33,826 nucleotides of DNA, taken from JAMOAW01 sp039908535. Its GTDB lineage: Bacteria; Pseudomonadota; Magnetococcia; Magnetococcales; JADFZT01. A model generated the notes under the pieces. That model was given only the letters and a program-made list of their open reading frames with translations. It ran no database searches and was not told the origin of the DNA. Within the stretch, counting starts at the first letter, position 1, and the number at the start of each line of letters is the position of its first letter. The stretch is taken from assembly GCA_039908535.1 (NCBI GenBank), contig JAMOAW010000031.1, forward strand, positions 1-33,826, written 5' to 3'. Below are positions 6,500 to 14,589 of the stretch, piece after piece. Position numbers and translations under genes: made by a program.

Positions 6500-8772
6500 A
6501 ACCACCAGAGAACATCGGGGATGTGATCCAGGAGGTGCCTTTGCGCCTGGAGCTGGAAACCCGATATTTGGCCTACGCCCTATCAACCATTATCAGTCGT
6601 TCGTTGCCGGACGTGCGTGATGGACTCAAGCCGGTACATCGGCGCATTTTATATGCCATGCGGATTTTACGTCTGGATGCCACCTCTCCCCATAAAAAGT
6701 CGGCCCGGGTGGTGGGGGATGTGATTGGTAAATTTCATCCTCATGGGGATCAAGCCGCCTATGATGCCATGGTCCGTTTGGCCCAGGAGTTTGCTGTTCG
6801 GTATCCTCTGGTGGATGGACAGGGCAATTTTGGTAACATCGATGGAGATGGACCTGCAGCCATGCGTTATACCGAGGCACGGTTAACGTTGATTGCCCAA
6901 GCGATGTTGGAAGATTTGGATCGGGATACGGTGGATTTGGTACCTACCTACGATGGCTCGTTACAAGAACCGGTGGTCTTGCCAGCCCGTTTTCCCAATC
7001 TATTGGCCAATGGCTCAACGGGGATCGCCGTTGGCATGTCCACGGCGATTCCTCCGCATAATGTGGGGGAGATTATTGATGCTTGTCTGTTGTTATTAGA
7101 GGATAGAAAAGTTCCGATTGCCTCTTTGTTAGAAAAGTTGCCTGGTCCTGATTTTCCCACGGGAGGGGTGCTGGTTTCAGACAGTAAAGAACGCTTATTG
7201 GTTTATCAAACCGGGCGGGGGACATTGCGTCTGCGGGCGCGTTGGAACGTGGAGTCTTTAGGGCGCGGGCTTTGGAATTTGGTGGTGACTGAAATTCCTT
7301 ACCAAATACCAAAATCTCGCCTGATCGAACGCATTGCGCATTTAATTGTTGAACGCAAGACCCCGTTGTTGTCCGATGTTCGGGATGAATCGGACGCATT
7401 GGTGCGAATTGTTTTGGAACCTCGTTCCAACCGTTTGGACCCGGAAGTGATTATGGCCTATCTGTTCCGTCATACCGAGCTTGAGGTACGGATTCCTATC
7501 AATTTAAATGTGATTACGGCGGCGACCCGACCAGAGTTAATGAACCTGAAGGAGCTTTTGGTTGCTTGGTTGGAGCATCGTTTTGAGGTCCATACGCGTC
7601 GGGCCCGTTTCGATCTTAAAGAAATTGGCGAGCGGCTGCATTTATTGGCGGCCTATTTGATAGCCCATCTTAATATTGATGAAGTCGTGGCTATTATTAA
7701 AGAATACGATCATCCCGCCCCCGTTTTGATGAAAAGATTTTCTTTAGACGATATTCAAGCAGAGGCCATTTTAAATATGCGGTTGCGTTATTTGCGCCGT
7801 TTGGAAGAGATCAATATTCGCAAAGAGATGGCAGATAAACAGGCCATAGCGGCCCAATTACAGGCGATGTTGGCCGATGCGACGTTGATGTGGTCGGCCA
7901 TTCGTAAGGAGTTAATTCATACGCGCAAAGAATTTTCTGATCCGCGTCGCACATTGATTGCCGATGCCGCCCCAGAGGTCTCCCTCAAACCTGAAGATTT
8001 GGTGCAAAAGGAGCCAGTGACCGTTATTCTATCGCAACAGGGTTGGGTGCGTTCGATTAAAGGTCACGATCCCGAATCGATCAAAAAATTGCGTTTTAAA
8101 GAAGAAGATGGGCTTTTTATGGTGGTTTTGGCCCAAACCAACGATATGATCTCTTTTATCTCGGCGGCTGGGAAGGCCTTTGCCATTTTAGCGGACCGTC
8201 TTCCTTCGGGGAAAGGGTATGGGGAGCATATGGGAGGCATGTTTGAAATGGAGGATGGCGATCGCATCGTTTGGGCGTTGGCTGTGGCTTCGGAGCGGGA
8301 ATATTTCGTCGCTACCAAGCAGGGACAGGGGTTTCGGGTCAAAGGGGTAGATTTAGTGACCAGCCACCGGCGTGGCAAACAATTAATTGTTTATAAAGAG
8401 GGGGATACCCTTTTGCATGTCCATTTGGTGCAAGGGGATTGGGTAGGGTCTATTGTTCAAAGTCGCCGTTTATTGGTCTGTTCCTTAGAGGAGTTTCCTC
8501 TGCTTGGACGTGGCAAAGGGGTAAGGATTCAAAAATTATTGCGTGGTGAACATTTGATTGATTTGATTACTTTTACCGCTGAGCAAGGTTTGACCCTGGA
8601 TTCAGGACGAAAAACGCGGCAATTAATGGATTTGACTCCATGGACCGCTTCACGGGCTTCTCGTGGGGCGATGTTGCCCCATGGTTTTTTAAGCGGAGCG
8701 GTCTTTGTTGGTACCGGAGTTTCACCTCAAGAGGCGGGAAAAGGATATACAGGGGATTTATTCGAAAGTTGA
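6496..8772 (+). CDS. parC: DNA topoisomerase IV subunit A
   Basis: Type IIA topoisomerase subunit (758 aa) that cuts and rejoins the transported DNA segment and decatenates sister chromosomes together with ParE. Visible features are SLPDVRDGLKPVHRRILYAM, the quinolone-region block GKFHPHGDQAAYDAM, the active-site Tyr in AAMRYTEARL (about residue 123), and NLLANGSTGIAVGMST. ParC is preferred to GyrA because of the length, the shorter C-terminal barrel and a degenerate GyrA box (SHRRGKQ instead of QRRGGKG). The GTG start overlaps the recA stop. The quinolone-region positions usually mutated to give resistance read Asp-Gln in HPHGDQ; natural variation rather than resistance is the simplest reading. 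Confidence 0.94.
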   Translation: MKPPENIGDVIQEVPLRLELETRYLAYALSTIISRSLPDVRDGLKPVHRRILYAMRILRLDATSPHKKSARVVGDVIGKFHPHGDQAAYDAMVRLAQEFAVRYPLVDGQGNFGNIDGDGPAAMRYTEARLTLIAQAMLEDLDRDTVDLVPTYDGSLQEPVVLPARFPNLLANGSTGIAVGMSTAIPPHNVGEIIDACLLLLEDRKVPIASLLEKLPGPDFPTGGVLVSDSKERLLVYQTGRGTLRLRARWNVESLGRGLWNLVVTEIPYQIPKSRLIERIAHLIVERKTPLLSDVRDESDALVRIVLEPRSNRLDPEVIMAYLFRHTELEVRIPINLNVITAATRPELMNLKELLVAWLEHRFEVHTRRARFDLKEIGERLHLLAAYLIAHLNIDEVVAIIKEYDHPAPVLMKRFSLDDIQAEAILNMRLRYLRRLEEINIRKEMADKQAIAAQLQAMLADATLMWSAIRKELIHTRKEFSDPRRTLIADAAPEVSLKPEDLVQKEPVTVILSQQGWVRSIKGHDPESIKKLRFKEEDGLFMVVLAQTNDMISFISAAGKAFAILADRLPSGKGYGEHMGGMFEMEDGDRIVWALAVASEREYFVATKQGQGFRVKGVDLVTSHRRGKQLIVYKEGDTLLHVHLVQGDWVGSIVQSRRLLVCSLEEFPLLGRGKGVRIQKLLRGEHLIDLITFTAEQGLTLDSGRKTRQLMDLTPWTASRASRGAMLPHGFLSGAVFVGTGVSPQEAGKGYTGDLFES

Positions 8773-8851
8773 TGATTTTTTTTTGAAAAAGATATATTCT
8801 ATAGTCATGATTGTCCTATTATTGGATTAAAGGTGAAAGAGGAGTGTGCAG

Positions 8852-9370
8852 ATGTCCTTACCACAGTCGGACATAGATCTCATCATTCAACAACTGAAGC
8901 CTCATCTAAGCATCTGGATGTCTGATCGTGGTTTGGAAAAACCGATGATGATGTATGAGATTGAGATACGTGAACGCATTGTTCGGGTGGAAGAAGAACT
9001 CAAGCATCAGCGCGAATTGATGCAGCAGGGGTTCACGATGATGAACCAACGGTTCGAACAGTCTGATAGACGGTTTGAAATCATGCGTGATGAGATGAAT
9101 AAGCGGTTTGAACAGGTGGATAAGCGGTTTGAACAGGTGGATAAGCGGTTTGAACAAATGGACAAACAATTTGAATTGATTCGCGAGGAGATGAAAGAAC
9201 GATTTGAGCAGGTGGATAAACGATTTGAGCAGGTGGATAAACGATTTGAGCAAGCCGATAAACGGTTTGAGTCGCTGTTGCAGAGAATTGATCGTTTTGC
9301 GATTTGGTCTTTTGGGGCGACACTGACTTTGGCGGGGTTGGTGTTGGGTGCGATTAGGCTCTGGCTTTGA
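8852..9370 (+). CDS. Heptad-repeat coiled-coil protein with a C-terminal membrane anchor
   Basis: Unknown function (172 aa). The N-terminus (SDIDLIIQQLKPHLSIWM) is followed by a long coiled coil made of near-perfect heptads of type RFEQVDK, then an FAIWSF...GLVLGAIRLWL membrane helix at the extreme C-terminus. The shape is a tail-anchored rod with the N-terminus probably in the cytoplasm. The ATG at 8852 is preferred over the in-frame GTG at 8846 because GAGGAG lies about 8 bases upstream of the ATG. It follows parC by 79 bases with no strong terminator between. Similar coiled-coil proteins are common in bacteria and usually uncharacterised. The gene is likely real; its role is unknown. Confidence 0.75.
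   Translation: MSLPQSDIDLIIQQLKPHLSIWMSDRGLEKPMMMYEIEIRERIVRVEEELKHQRELMQQGFTMMNQRFEQSDRRFEIMRDEMNKRFEQVDKRFEQVDKRFEQMDKQFELIREEMKERFEQVDKRFEQVDKRFEQADKRFESLLQRIDRFAIWSFGATLTLAGLVLGAIRLWL
9101..9280 (+). repeat. Two 21-bp tandem arrays inside the coiled-coil gene
   Basis: Units of 21 bp encode the heptad RFEQVDK. The first array (9101-9163, three units) uses CGG TTT GAA codons. The second (from about 9197, three to four units) uses CGA TTT GAG codons. The arrays are separated by a non-repeated stretch encoding QFELIREEMKE. Confidence 0.85.
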
Positions 9371-10010
9371 TTTTAAGTAAAAGCTCCTTAATTTAAATTC
9401 GAGGAAGCTACCTTTATGGACTATGCCGTATGATCTGTCCATTAAATTTAATGTATGTGTCTTTTTGGTTCGATATATAAAAAAGAAAATTAATAGGCAT
9501 ATAGATATTTGTAATTGATTTGCTAAAATGAAGATAAAGTTGGTGATTTTTCTTTAAGAAACATGCGATTTGATTTTTAATTCATTGAATGAAAAAAAAA
9601 ATTGATTTTATCAAAACTTAGTGATAGATTAACATAACTGGTTGGAAATTAAAAATGAATATGGGAAATCAAAAAGTTGCTTAAACTCCTTCCTTCAAAG
9701 TTAACTCCCCGTAAACCCTGGCTACTCACTGGTTGGAATGGTGATAGATTAGTATACAATCGAGAAGAAAAAGTTCTCATTTTTAATTTTTATTGTAATA
9801 TGTGGATGATGTATAACTTTGTATAAATTTTTTCCATTATTAAATAATATATTTTTTGTTTGACATTTTATATGGCTCTTTGGTAGATTACATATTCAAA
9901 TTGGATTAGTGAAAATAAAATACACAATTTTTTGTATACAATGCTAAACTTAAGACTTGGGACCGATTTAGGTTGAGAGTCAAAACATGACAAATGAAAG
10001 GAATACAATA
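9371..10010. other. AT-rich non-coding gap upstream of the surface lipoprotein
   Basis: No gene is visible in these 640 bases. Short sequences GTGATAGATTA and CTGGTTGGAA each occur twice (around 9621-9650 and 9726-9753) in swapped order. A promoter-like pair, TTGACA at 9860-9865 and TAGATT at 9884-9889 with an 18-base spacer, points toward the lipoprotein gene. TTGTATACAA (9932-9941) is a perfect palindrome downstream of it and could be an operator. The strong AT bias may also mark a binding site for an H-NS-like protein. Confidence 0.45.
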
Positions 10011-11936
10011 ATGTTGAAAAATGTAAAGCTCTTATCTTTGGCCGGTACCTTGGTTTTGGGGGTGGGTGTTATGGCTTGTGGTGGTGGCGGTGGCAGCAAT
10101 GAAGATACGACACCAGCGGTAACAGAAGTCGAAGGTTCTGCGGTGGACGGTCCAATTGCGAATGCCGTTGTATCCTGTCTAAAGAGTGACGGTACGGAAG
10201 ATTCTGCCTTTAAAGCTTTAAATCTTCGTACAGGGCTTGATGGTAAATACAAGTATAATGTAAATCAATATCCAAATTGTGTCACTATGGTGCTGTCTCC
10301 AGCTACAGATGGAAGATCTTATGACGTCATGACTGGTCAAGATATGAACATGGTGCTTAAATCTTTCCCACCTGAAGATGGTAAACCTGCCTTTGCCAGC
10401 CCATTGTCTACAATTCTTGCCGAAACACCTGCGTCAGAACGTTCAGCATTATTGTCATCCCTTGGCTTTGATGTCACTGGCGGTGTGGATGCCGCAGTTG
10501 CGGCAGTGATGAAACAAGACCCCTATGAAGTCAAAGGTAGCGATGCTGAAAAAGCTTTGGCCACAAAAGTTGCCCAACTCAACTCGGTTGTCTCACAGGT
10601 TTATTCATCGGTTGTCAAGTTGGCCGAGTCCAGCACCACTACTTCCTCAACAACCTTGAGCACGACAGCTTTCACTGGGATCATGCAGAGCGTGGCGACA
10701 ACGGTTAAAGAGAATGCAACGATTATCAAAGACATTTCTACCTCCGCTACGGCAAGTAGTACTCAGACAAATACGTTGTTAAGTGCGGCGATTACTAATT
10801 TGCCCACATCGGTTACCTCGGTCGTGAATAAAGATAGCATGACCGTCTATAAGGAAGTGGCCGCTTCTGAACTTGCTACAACCACGCAAACTGTTCAAGC
10901 TTCAGTTAATAGTGCCATTACAACTGGTAAGTTTACTGGATCGGCTAAAATTGTTGACAGTGCAACTGAGTTGAAGGATACTTCTTCCAAAGCTGCGAAA
11001 AGTGATTCTGTTGGTGAGGTCAAAAAGGTTGTAGATGCAATAGTTGCTACTTCAACCACCCCCTTGACGGCTGCCCAGCATCTTGATCTTGCAGCTGCTC
11101 TTTCATCCACTGTTGCTGCTGATTCAACGGCAATGACAGCCCTTATTGAGGGTTCAAGTGCCGGTACTGGTGTGACAAGTTCGACCGCTCTTGCGACAAT
11201 TAATACGGCAGTAACAACTGCAGTTAGCACTAATTGTAATACGTGTTCTGCCGTAAATTTGGAGGAAGTTTTTGCCATCAAAGGTCTTGCCTGTTCTGGT
11301 AACTCTATTACCCTTGGAACCTCCGGTTCAAATACCGTTAGCTATTCTGATTCAGGCTCTGTTGCAAATACTCCCACCGCATCAAAAAGTGATGTTGTGT
11401 TTAGTTGTATGGTTGAGGGCTACAATAATGGTACTGGTAAGGCCGTTGTCACCCAAACCTATACCACTGGTTTGTCAGTATATATGAAGGATAAATCCGG
11501 CAAACGGGAAATAACGACCTCTCTTTCTCCGGTGTCGATTGTCGTAACGGCTGGGGCTGATCCTGCCTCTGTCTCTCCATCTAATGTTACAGTCTCTTTC
11601 CCAGCGGCTAAAGTGGCATATTCTGGGAAAGATAGTGATGGTAAGTCCGTTTCTGGATCAATTGCCTCTCCGACTGGTTTGAATAACGTAATATTCAGCA
11701 GTGGAACAGAATTAAAGATTGATCTAAATAAGTACCTTGAACTCGTTGAGAATAATGAGCCCAGTAACAGTTCGTTGAAAGTAGTAAATACCAGTGGTAC
11801 TTACACATTTGAGCTTGGCTTTACTGGCCAGATTGATTTGGGCTTTTCTAGCAATGGTAAATTGACCAAATTGATCCCTGCTGATGGAACGAAAGTGTCG
11901 GGACAAGTGATTGATGGTACTGTTAAGTTGCAGTAA
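10011..11936 (+). CDS. Large Ser/Thr-rich surface lipoprotein
   Basis: Lipoprotein of 641 aa. The signal peptide ends in the lipobox VMAC, followed by a Gly-rich linker. A short domain with AVDGPIANAVVSCLKSDG and a GLDGKYKYNV turn resembles the carboxypeptidase-regulatory-like beta domain seen in many bacterial surface lipoproteins, and PLSTILAE follows it as in those proteins. The middle (residues about 200-420) is low-complexity and rich in Ser, Thr, Ala and Val, probably helical or extended. The C-terminal third is beta-rich. The ATG at 10011 is chosen over the upstream in-frame ATG at 9987 because AAAGGA lies 8 bases ahead and the signal peptide then starts properly (MLKNVK). It is monocistronic, with its own terminator. 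An adhesin or surface-layer role is inferred. Confidence 0.8.
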   Translation: MLKNVKLLSLAGTLVLGVGVMACGGGGGSNEDTTPAVTEVEGSAVDGPIANAVVSCLKSDGTEDSAFKALNLRTGLDGKYKYNVNQYPNCVTMVLSPATDGRSYDVMTGQDMNMVLKSFPPEDGKPAFASPLSTILAETPASERSALLSSLGFDVTGGVDAAVAAVMKQDPYEVKGSDAEKALATKVAQLNSVVSQVYSSVVKLAESSTTTSSTTLSTTAFTGIMQSVATTVKENATIIKDISTSATASSTQTNTLLSAAITNLPTSVTSVVNKDSMTVYKEVAASELATTTQTVQASVNSAITTGKFTGSAKIVDSATELKDTSSKAAKSDSVGEVKKVVDAIVATSTTPLTAAQHLDLAAALSSTVAADSTAMTALIEGSSAGTGVTSSTALATINTAVTTAVSTNCNTCSAVNLEEVFAIKGLACSGNSITLGTSGSNTVSYSDSGSVANTPTASKSDVVFSCMVEGYNNGTGKAVVTQTYTTGLSVYMKDKSGKREITTSLSPVSIVVTAGADPASVSPSNVTVSFPAAKVAYSGKDSDGKSVSGSIASPTGLNNVIFSSGTELKIDLNKYLELVENNEPSNSSLKVVNTSGTYTFELGFTGQIDLGFSSNGKLTKLIPADGTKVSGQVIDGTVKLQ

Positions 11937-11987
11937 ATAAGATAAAAAATATTTGGCTTTGTATTTGAAGCCAGATATTTGCTCCCC

Positions 11988-12030
11988 CACCAAAAGCCAA
12001 GCGGTTAAACCGCTTGGCTTTTGGTGTTTT
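11988..12030 (+). terminator. Strong intrinsic terminator
   Basis: A perfect hairpin of about 18 bp (CACCAAAAGCCAAGCGGT paired with its complement, 3-base loop) ends at 12026 and is followed by TTTT. It lies about 50 bases after the lipoprotein stop codon. Confidence 0.88.
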
Positions 12031-12064
12031 ATGAGCATGAGCTTTTTATGCGAACCCTTTTTTT

Positions 12065-12236
12065 GGTACCACCACATTTCAGTGTGGACGATGAACGCGT
12101 GCCCAAGACTTTGGGGGGCGGAGAACCGCCCCCCAATTCCCCCCCCCCCTTTTCTTTTGATTATTAAAAAAAAGAGGGGGGCTGGGGGATTCATCCCCCA
12201 GGGTTGGGCCTTTGATTTTTCTTTTGCCCAAAGGGC
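12065..12236 (+). repeat. Triple-hairpin repeat, main form, with outer block (copy R4)
   Basis: The left ATGTATCGG end is missing. In its place is GGTACCACCACATTT followed by CAGTGTGGACGATGAACG, the outer block also seen at window position 1 with the B variant. The three hairpins are intact: TTGGGGGGCGG/CCGCCCCCCAA, a C-run/T-run with A-run/G-run central stem, and CTGGGGGATTCATCCCCCAG. The right end (TTGCCCAAAGGGCA) stops 18 bases from the end of the MshP-like gene. It lies between two converging genes. Confidence 0.85.
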
Positions 12237-12254
12237 ATCAAGGAGCAGGCGTTG

Positions 12255-13589
12255 TTAATTCAGCGGTTCCTGCCAAGTGTTGATCTGGATGGTTCCAGAG
12301 CTGCTGCTTCCGGAATAGGTGACAGAAACCCCTTCATTTGCCATGGCGGTTAAAGAGGCATCTGTGTAGGTAAAACTAAGATTATTGTTAATATCAACTG
12401 TTCCTCCGCAGGCAACAGCTCCTTTGAAATAATTATTATTGGAGTTGCCGAATTTTACTTCTGTGTGTGTTCCAGGGGCGATGACAAGACCAGAAAAGTT
12501 GCAGGTATTGGCCAATTCAAATTTTCCATAATCGTATAGGAAAATTTTTAGATTTTCTGGGAGACCATCTTTGTTGATTTCGTTATTATTGCCAAATTTA
12601 AATTCTGTCTTTATATAAAGACGCACTTCTCCTGTTGGGTTGATCAAAAGTTTGGCATTATTGCCTAAATTTATTTTATCAATATAATAGTTTCCTGGTT
12701 TTAGTGTAAGGGTGGTATTGTTACCAATGCTGATTTCTGTAATGTAGAAAATAGATCCAGTGGAGTTGTTGAGGGTCATTCCAGAACCTGTCAATTTATT
12801 CCATTGTCCTGGATTGATGGTTGCCGCACTGCTGTTTCCTTGTGCATTGTTGCTGACCTGGAAGGTGGGCAGGGTTGGAAAGGTCATCGCGGTGGCTGGA
12901 TATGTGCCAGCCGTTGTCGTCACCAAATCATTGGTACCACCAGATGTGTTGGCAATGGTGCTCCCATTCATGGTGACATTGTTGCCGATCGACAATCCTG
13001 TTCCTCCAATAATAGGTGTAACGCTATGAGCAGAACCCGGGGTGCAGGTGATGTTACGGATGGGGGAGCGGGGTACGCTGCCTGCGTTGATCGCTTGAAT
13101 ATTCCAGCCAGTGGGATTGGTGCCTGTGATGGTTACAGTATAAGTTCCTAAGCTGTCCACATTTTGCGTCAGCGTGGTGACGTTGCCAGCGGTGGTGGCT
13201 CCTGGGATAGCTGAAGGGTGGCAGTCGTTGGTGATCATCTGTTTTAAGGCGATCAGAGCGGCGGCTTCGGAGCCGTCAAAGGCTTTGCCTCCCGTAGAAT
13301 TTTGTACCGCAGTATTGGAACCGCTGATATACATGTTTGAGATCACAAGGCCAACCGTGCCAAGAAGCACGATCAAAATAATCGCCATAATGAGCATGGA
13401 GCCTTGATGTTTATGTATCGGAAAAATAAAAATCAAGACCTTGGGGGGCGGAGAACCGCCCCCCAATTCCCCCCCCTCTTTTTTTTTAATTTTAAAAAAA
13501 AAGAGGGGGTCTGGGGGATTCATCCCCCAGGGTTTTGATTGTGACTTTTTTGCCCACAGGGCATGATGTTTTGTGCGTGGAATGATCAT
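12255..13589 (-). CDS. MshP/PilX-like prepilin with a large beta-rich domain, leader interrupted by a repeat
   Basis: Prepilin-like protein (444 aa as drawn). The processing site and helix read KHQG then SMLIMAIILIVLLGTVGLV, of PilX/MshP type. The rest is far longer than usual MshP (about 150 aa) and contains repeated short strands rich in Gly-Asn-Asn (SIGNNTTLTLKPGNYYI, NLGNNAKLLINP, FGNSNNNYFKGAV), suggesting a beta-solenoid. The chosen ATG overlaps the stop of the upstream prepilin gene (ATGA), as elsewhere in this operon. Between it and the processing site lies hairpin repeat R5, which adds 53 codons in frame. Without it the leader would be the normal MIIPRTKHQG. An alternative TTG start at 13436 would give a 12-residue leader. 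Function after the insertion is uncertain. Confidence 0.78.
   Translation of the reverse strand: MIIPRTKHHALWAKKSQSKPWGMNPPDPLFFFKIKKKEGGELGGGSPPPKVLIFIFPIHKHQGSMLIMAIILIVLLGTVGLVISNMYISGSNTAVQNSTGGKAFDGSEAAALIALKQMITNDCHPSAIPGATTAGNVTTLTQNVDSLGTYTVTITGTNPTGWNIQAINAGSVPRSPIRNITCTPGSAHSVTPIIGGTGLSIGNNVTMNGSTIANTSGGTNDLVTTTAGTYPATAMTFPTLPTFQVSNNAQGNSSAATINPGQWNKLTGSGMTLNNSTGSIFYITEISIGNNTTLTLKPGNYYIDKINLGNNAKLLINPTGEVRLYIKTEFKFGNNNEINKDGLPENLKIFLYDYGKFELANTCNFSGLVIAPGTHTEVKFGNSNNNYFKGAVACGGTVDINNNLSFTYTDASLTAMANEGVSVTYSGSSSSGTIQINTWQEPLN
13413..13563 (+). mobile_element. Triple-hairpin repeat (copy R5) flanked by 8-bp direct repeats
   Basis: This 151-bp copy runs from ATGTATCGG to GCCCACAGGGCA. 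It is bordered by TGATGTTT on both sides (13405-13412 and 13564-13571), which looks like a target-site duplication. Removing the element and one duplicate restores a short normal prepilin leader in frame. It has a perfect TTGGGGGGCGG/CCGCCCCCCAA hairpin, a long central stem made of a C/T run against an A/G run, and the CTGGGGGATTCATCCCCCAG hairpin. It has no coding capacity for a transposase. Confidence 0.82.
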
Positions 13590-14098
13590 GTGTTGTTCCT
13601 CACGTAGGCGGTTGTCCGAAACGGAATTTCTATCGTTCCTCCCCCCGAAAAAGAGGTAAGGGGTGCGTTTAGGGTGAATTGGATCCTGACGCGGCAATTG
13701 GAGAGTAAGGTAAAGGTCAAACTGTTGGCTAAAATGTCTTGGGCGAGAAGGTCTGGACTCAACGTATTGGTTTTCATATAGAGTGTGGAACTGGATTGGT
13801 TAAAGAGAATGGTGTTGTTTTCATAGTTATTAAATTGCAAAGTAGCGGTACCAGATGGTTGCGTGAGGGTGGCGCATCGACCTCCTTGCAGCTCGCGTAG
13901 CATGCGCTCCATAGTCACTTCTCCCTGACTCGTTAACGGAATAAGGTCACGGGCGGTAAAATAGGCCTTGTAGGTGTTTCCTAAAATATGGGCACCAACA
14001 ATGGAGAGAATACTCAAGATAATCAAAGTGAGCACCATTTCCATGAGGGTGAAGCCGCTATTGCGTTTTAAAAAGGTAGGGTGTGAAATGCGGTTCAT
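13586..14098 (-). CDS. MshO/PilW-like minor prepilin
   Basis: Minor pilin-like protein (170 aa), expected to be cleaved by prepilin peptidase PilD and to take part in pilus priming in the inner membrane and periplasm. A basic leader ending KRNSG is followed by FTLMEMVLTLIILSIL, with Glu at position +5 of the mature protein. The body (RDLIPLTSQGEVTMERMLRELQ) is PilW/MshO-like. The gene overlaps the upstream prepilin gene by 4 bases and the downstream MshP-like gene by 4 bases, so the operon is translationally coupled. The MshO assignment rests mainly on gene order. Confidence 0.8.
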   Translation of the reverse strand: MNRISHPTFLKRNSGFTLMEMVLTLIILSILSIVGAHILGNTYKAYFTARDLIPLTSQGEVTMERMLRELQGGRCATLTQPSGTATLQFNNYENNTILFNQSSSTLYMKTNTLSPDLLAQDILANSLTFTLLSNCRVRIQFTLNAPLTSFSGGGTIEIPFRTTAYVRNNT

Positions 14099-14589
14099 GG
14101 TATTTTGCTGAAGGTGGTTTTGCCACTGGACAGCATTTCGCCAGTGGTTGCATTGGTAACGGTGACGGTGACACAGGCATAATCGACTGGAATTGTTCCA
14201 GGATTACAGGTGAGGGTGTTTCCTGTGTAGGTGGCACCAGTCAGGGTGATGTTGCGGCTAAAGTTGATGGCTGCACCGATATTTAAAACGGTGGTACTGG
14301 GGTAGGTGGTGTTGGTGCTGATGTTGTAAATATTTGTAAAACTATCGGTAACGGTTGGGGTATCGTTATCTATTTTTTCTTCCACATCGGCCCGTAGATC
14401 CTCCAGTGTTTCCTCGACAAGAAATCGAGCCTGCGTGCTCTCGCGAATGAATGAGGTGTTGGTGACCTCCATCAATAGCGGGACGATTCCAGACATGGCA
14501 ATGCTGACGATGACCATGAATATGAGCAGTTCAATCAGTGTAAAGCCGAGTATCACCGTTTTTTTTGGGGCAGAGGTTATTTTGGTCAT
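14095..14589 (-). CDS. MshD/PilV-like minor prepilin
   Basis: Minor prepilin (164 aa). The leader ends VILG and is followed by FTLIELLIFMVIVSIAMSG, with Glu +5. A mature segment with RESTQARFLVEETLEDLRADVEE forms the helical spine, and a Thr/Asn-rich beta region with two Cys residues (TCNPGTIPVDYACVTV) could form a disulfide loop typical of minor pilins. It starts by an ATGA overlap with the preceding gene and overlaps the next in the same way. It would sit with the other three in the pilus tip or initiation complex. MshD versus PilV is decided by operon order only. Confidence 0.8.
   Translation of the reverse strand: MTKITSAPKKTVILGFTLIELLIFMVIVSIAMSGIVPLLMEVTNTSFIRESTQARFLVEETLEDLRADVEEKIDNDTPTVTDSFTNIYNISTNTTYPSTTVLNIGAAINFSRNITLTGATYTGNTLTCNPGTIPVDYACVTVTVTNATTGEMLSSGKTTFSKIP

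Noticed and set aside
6720..6780. Quinolone-resistance mutation in parC
   Set aside because: Residues differ from E. coli, but there is no basis to separate natural variation from resistance.
5466..7399. Minus-strand open frames over recA and parC
   Set aside because: Pro/His-rich translations typical of the reverse complement of a coding region.
8906..9442. Minus-strand frame over the coiled-coil gene
   Set aside because: Its repeats (FIHLLKS) are the antisense of the heptad codons.
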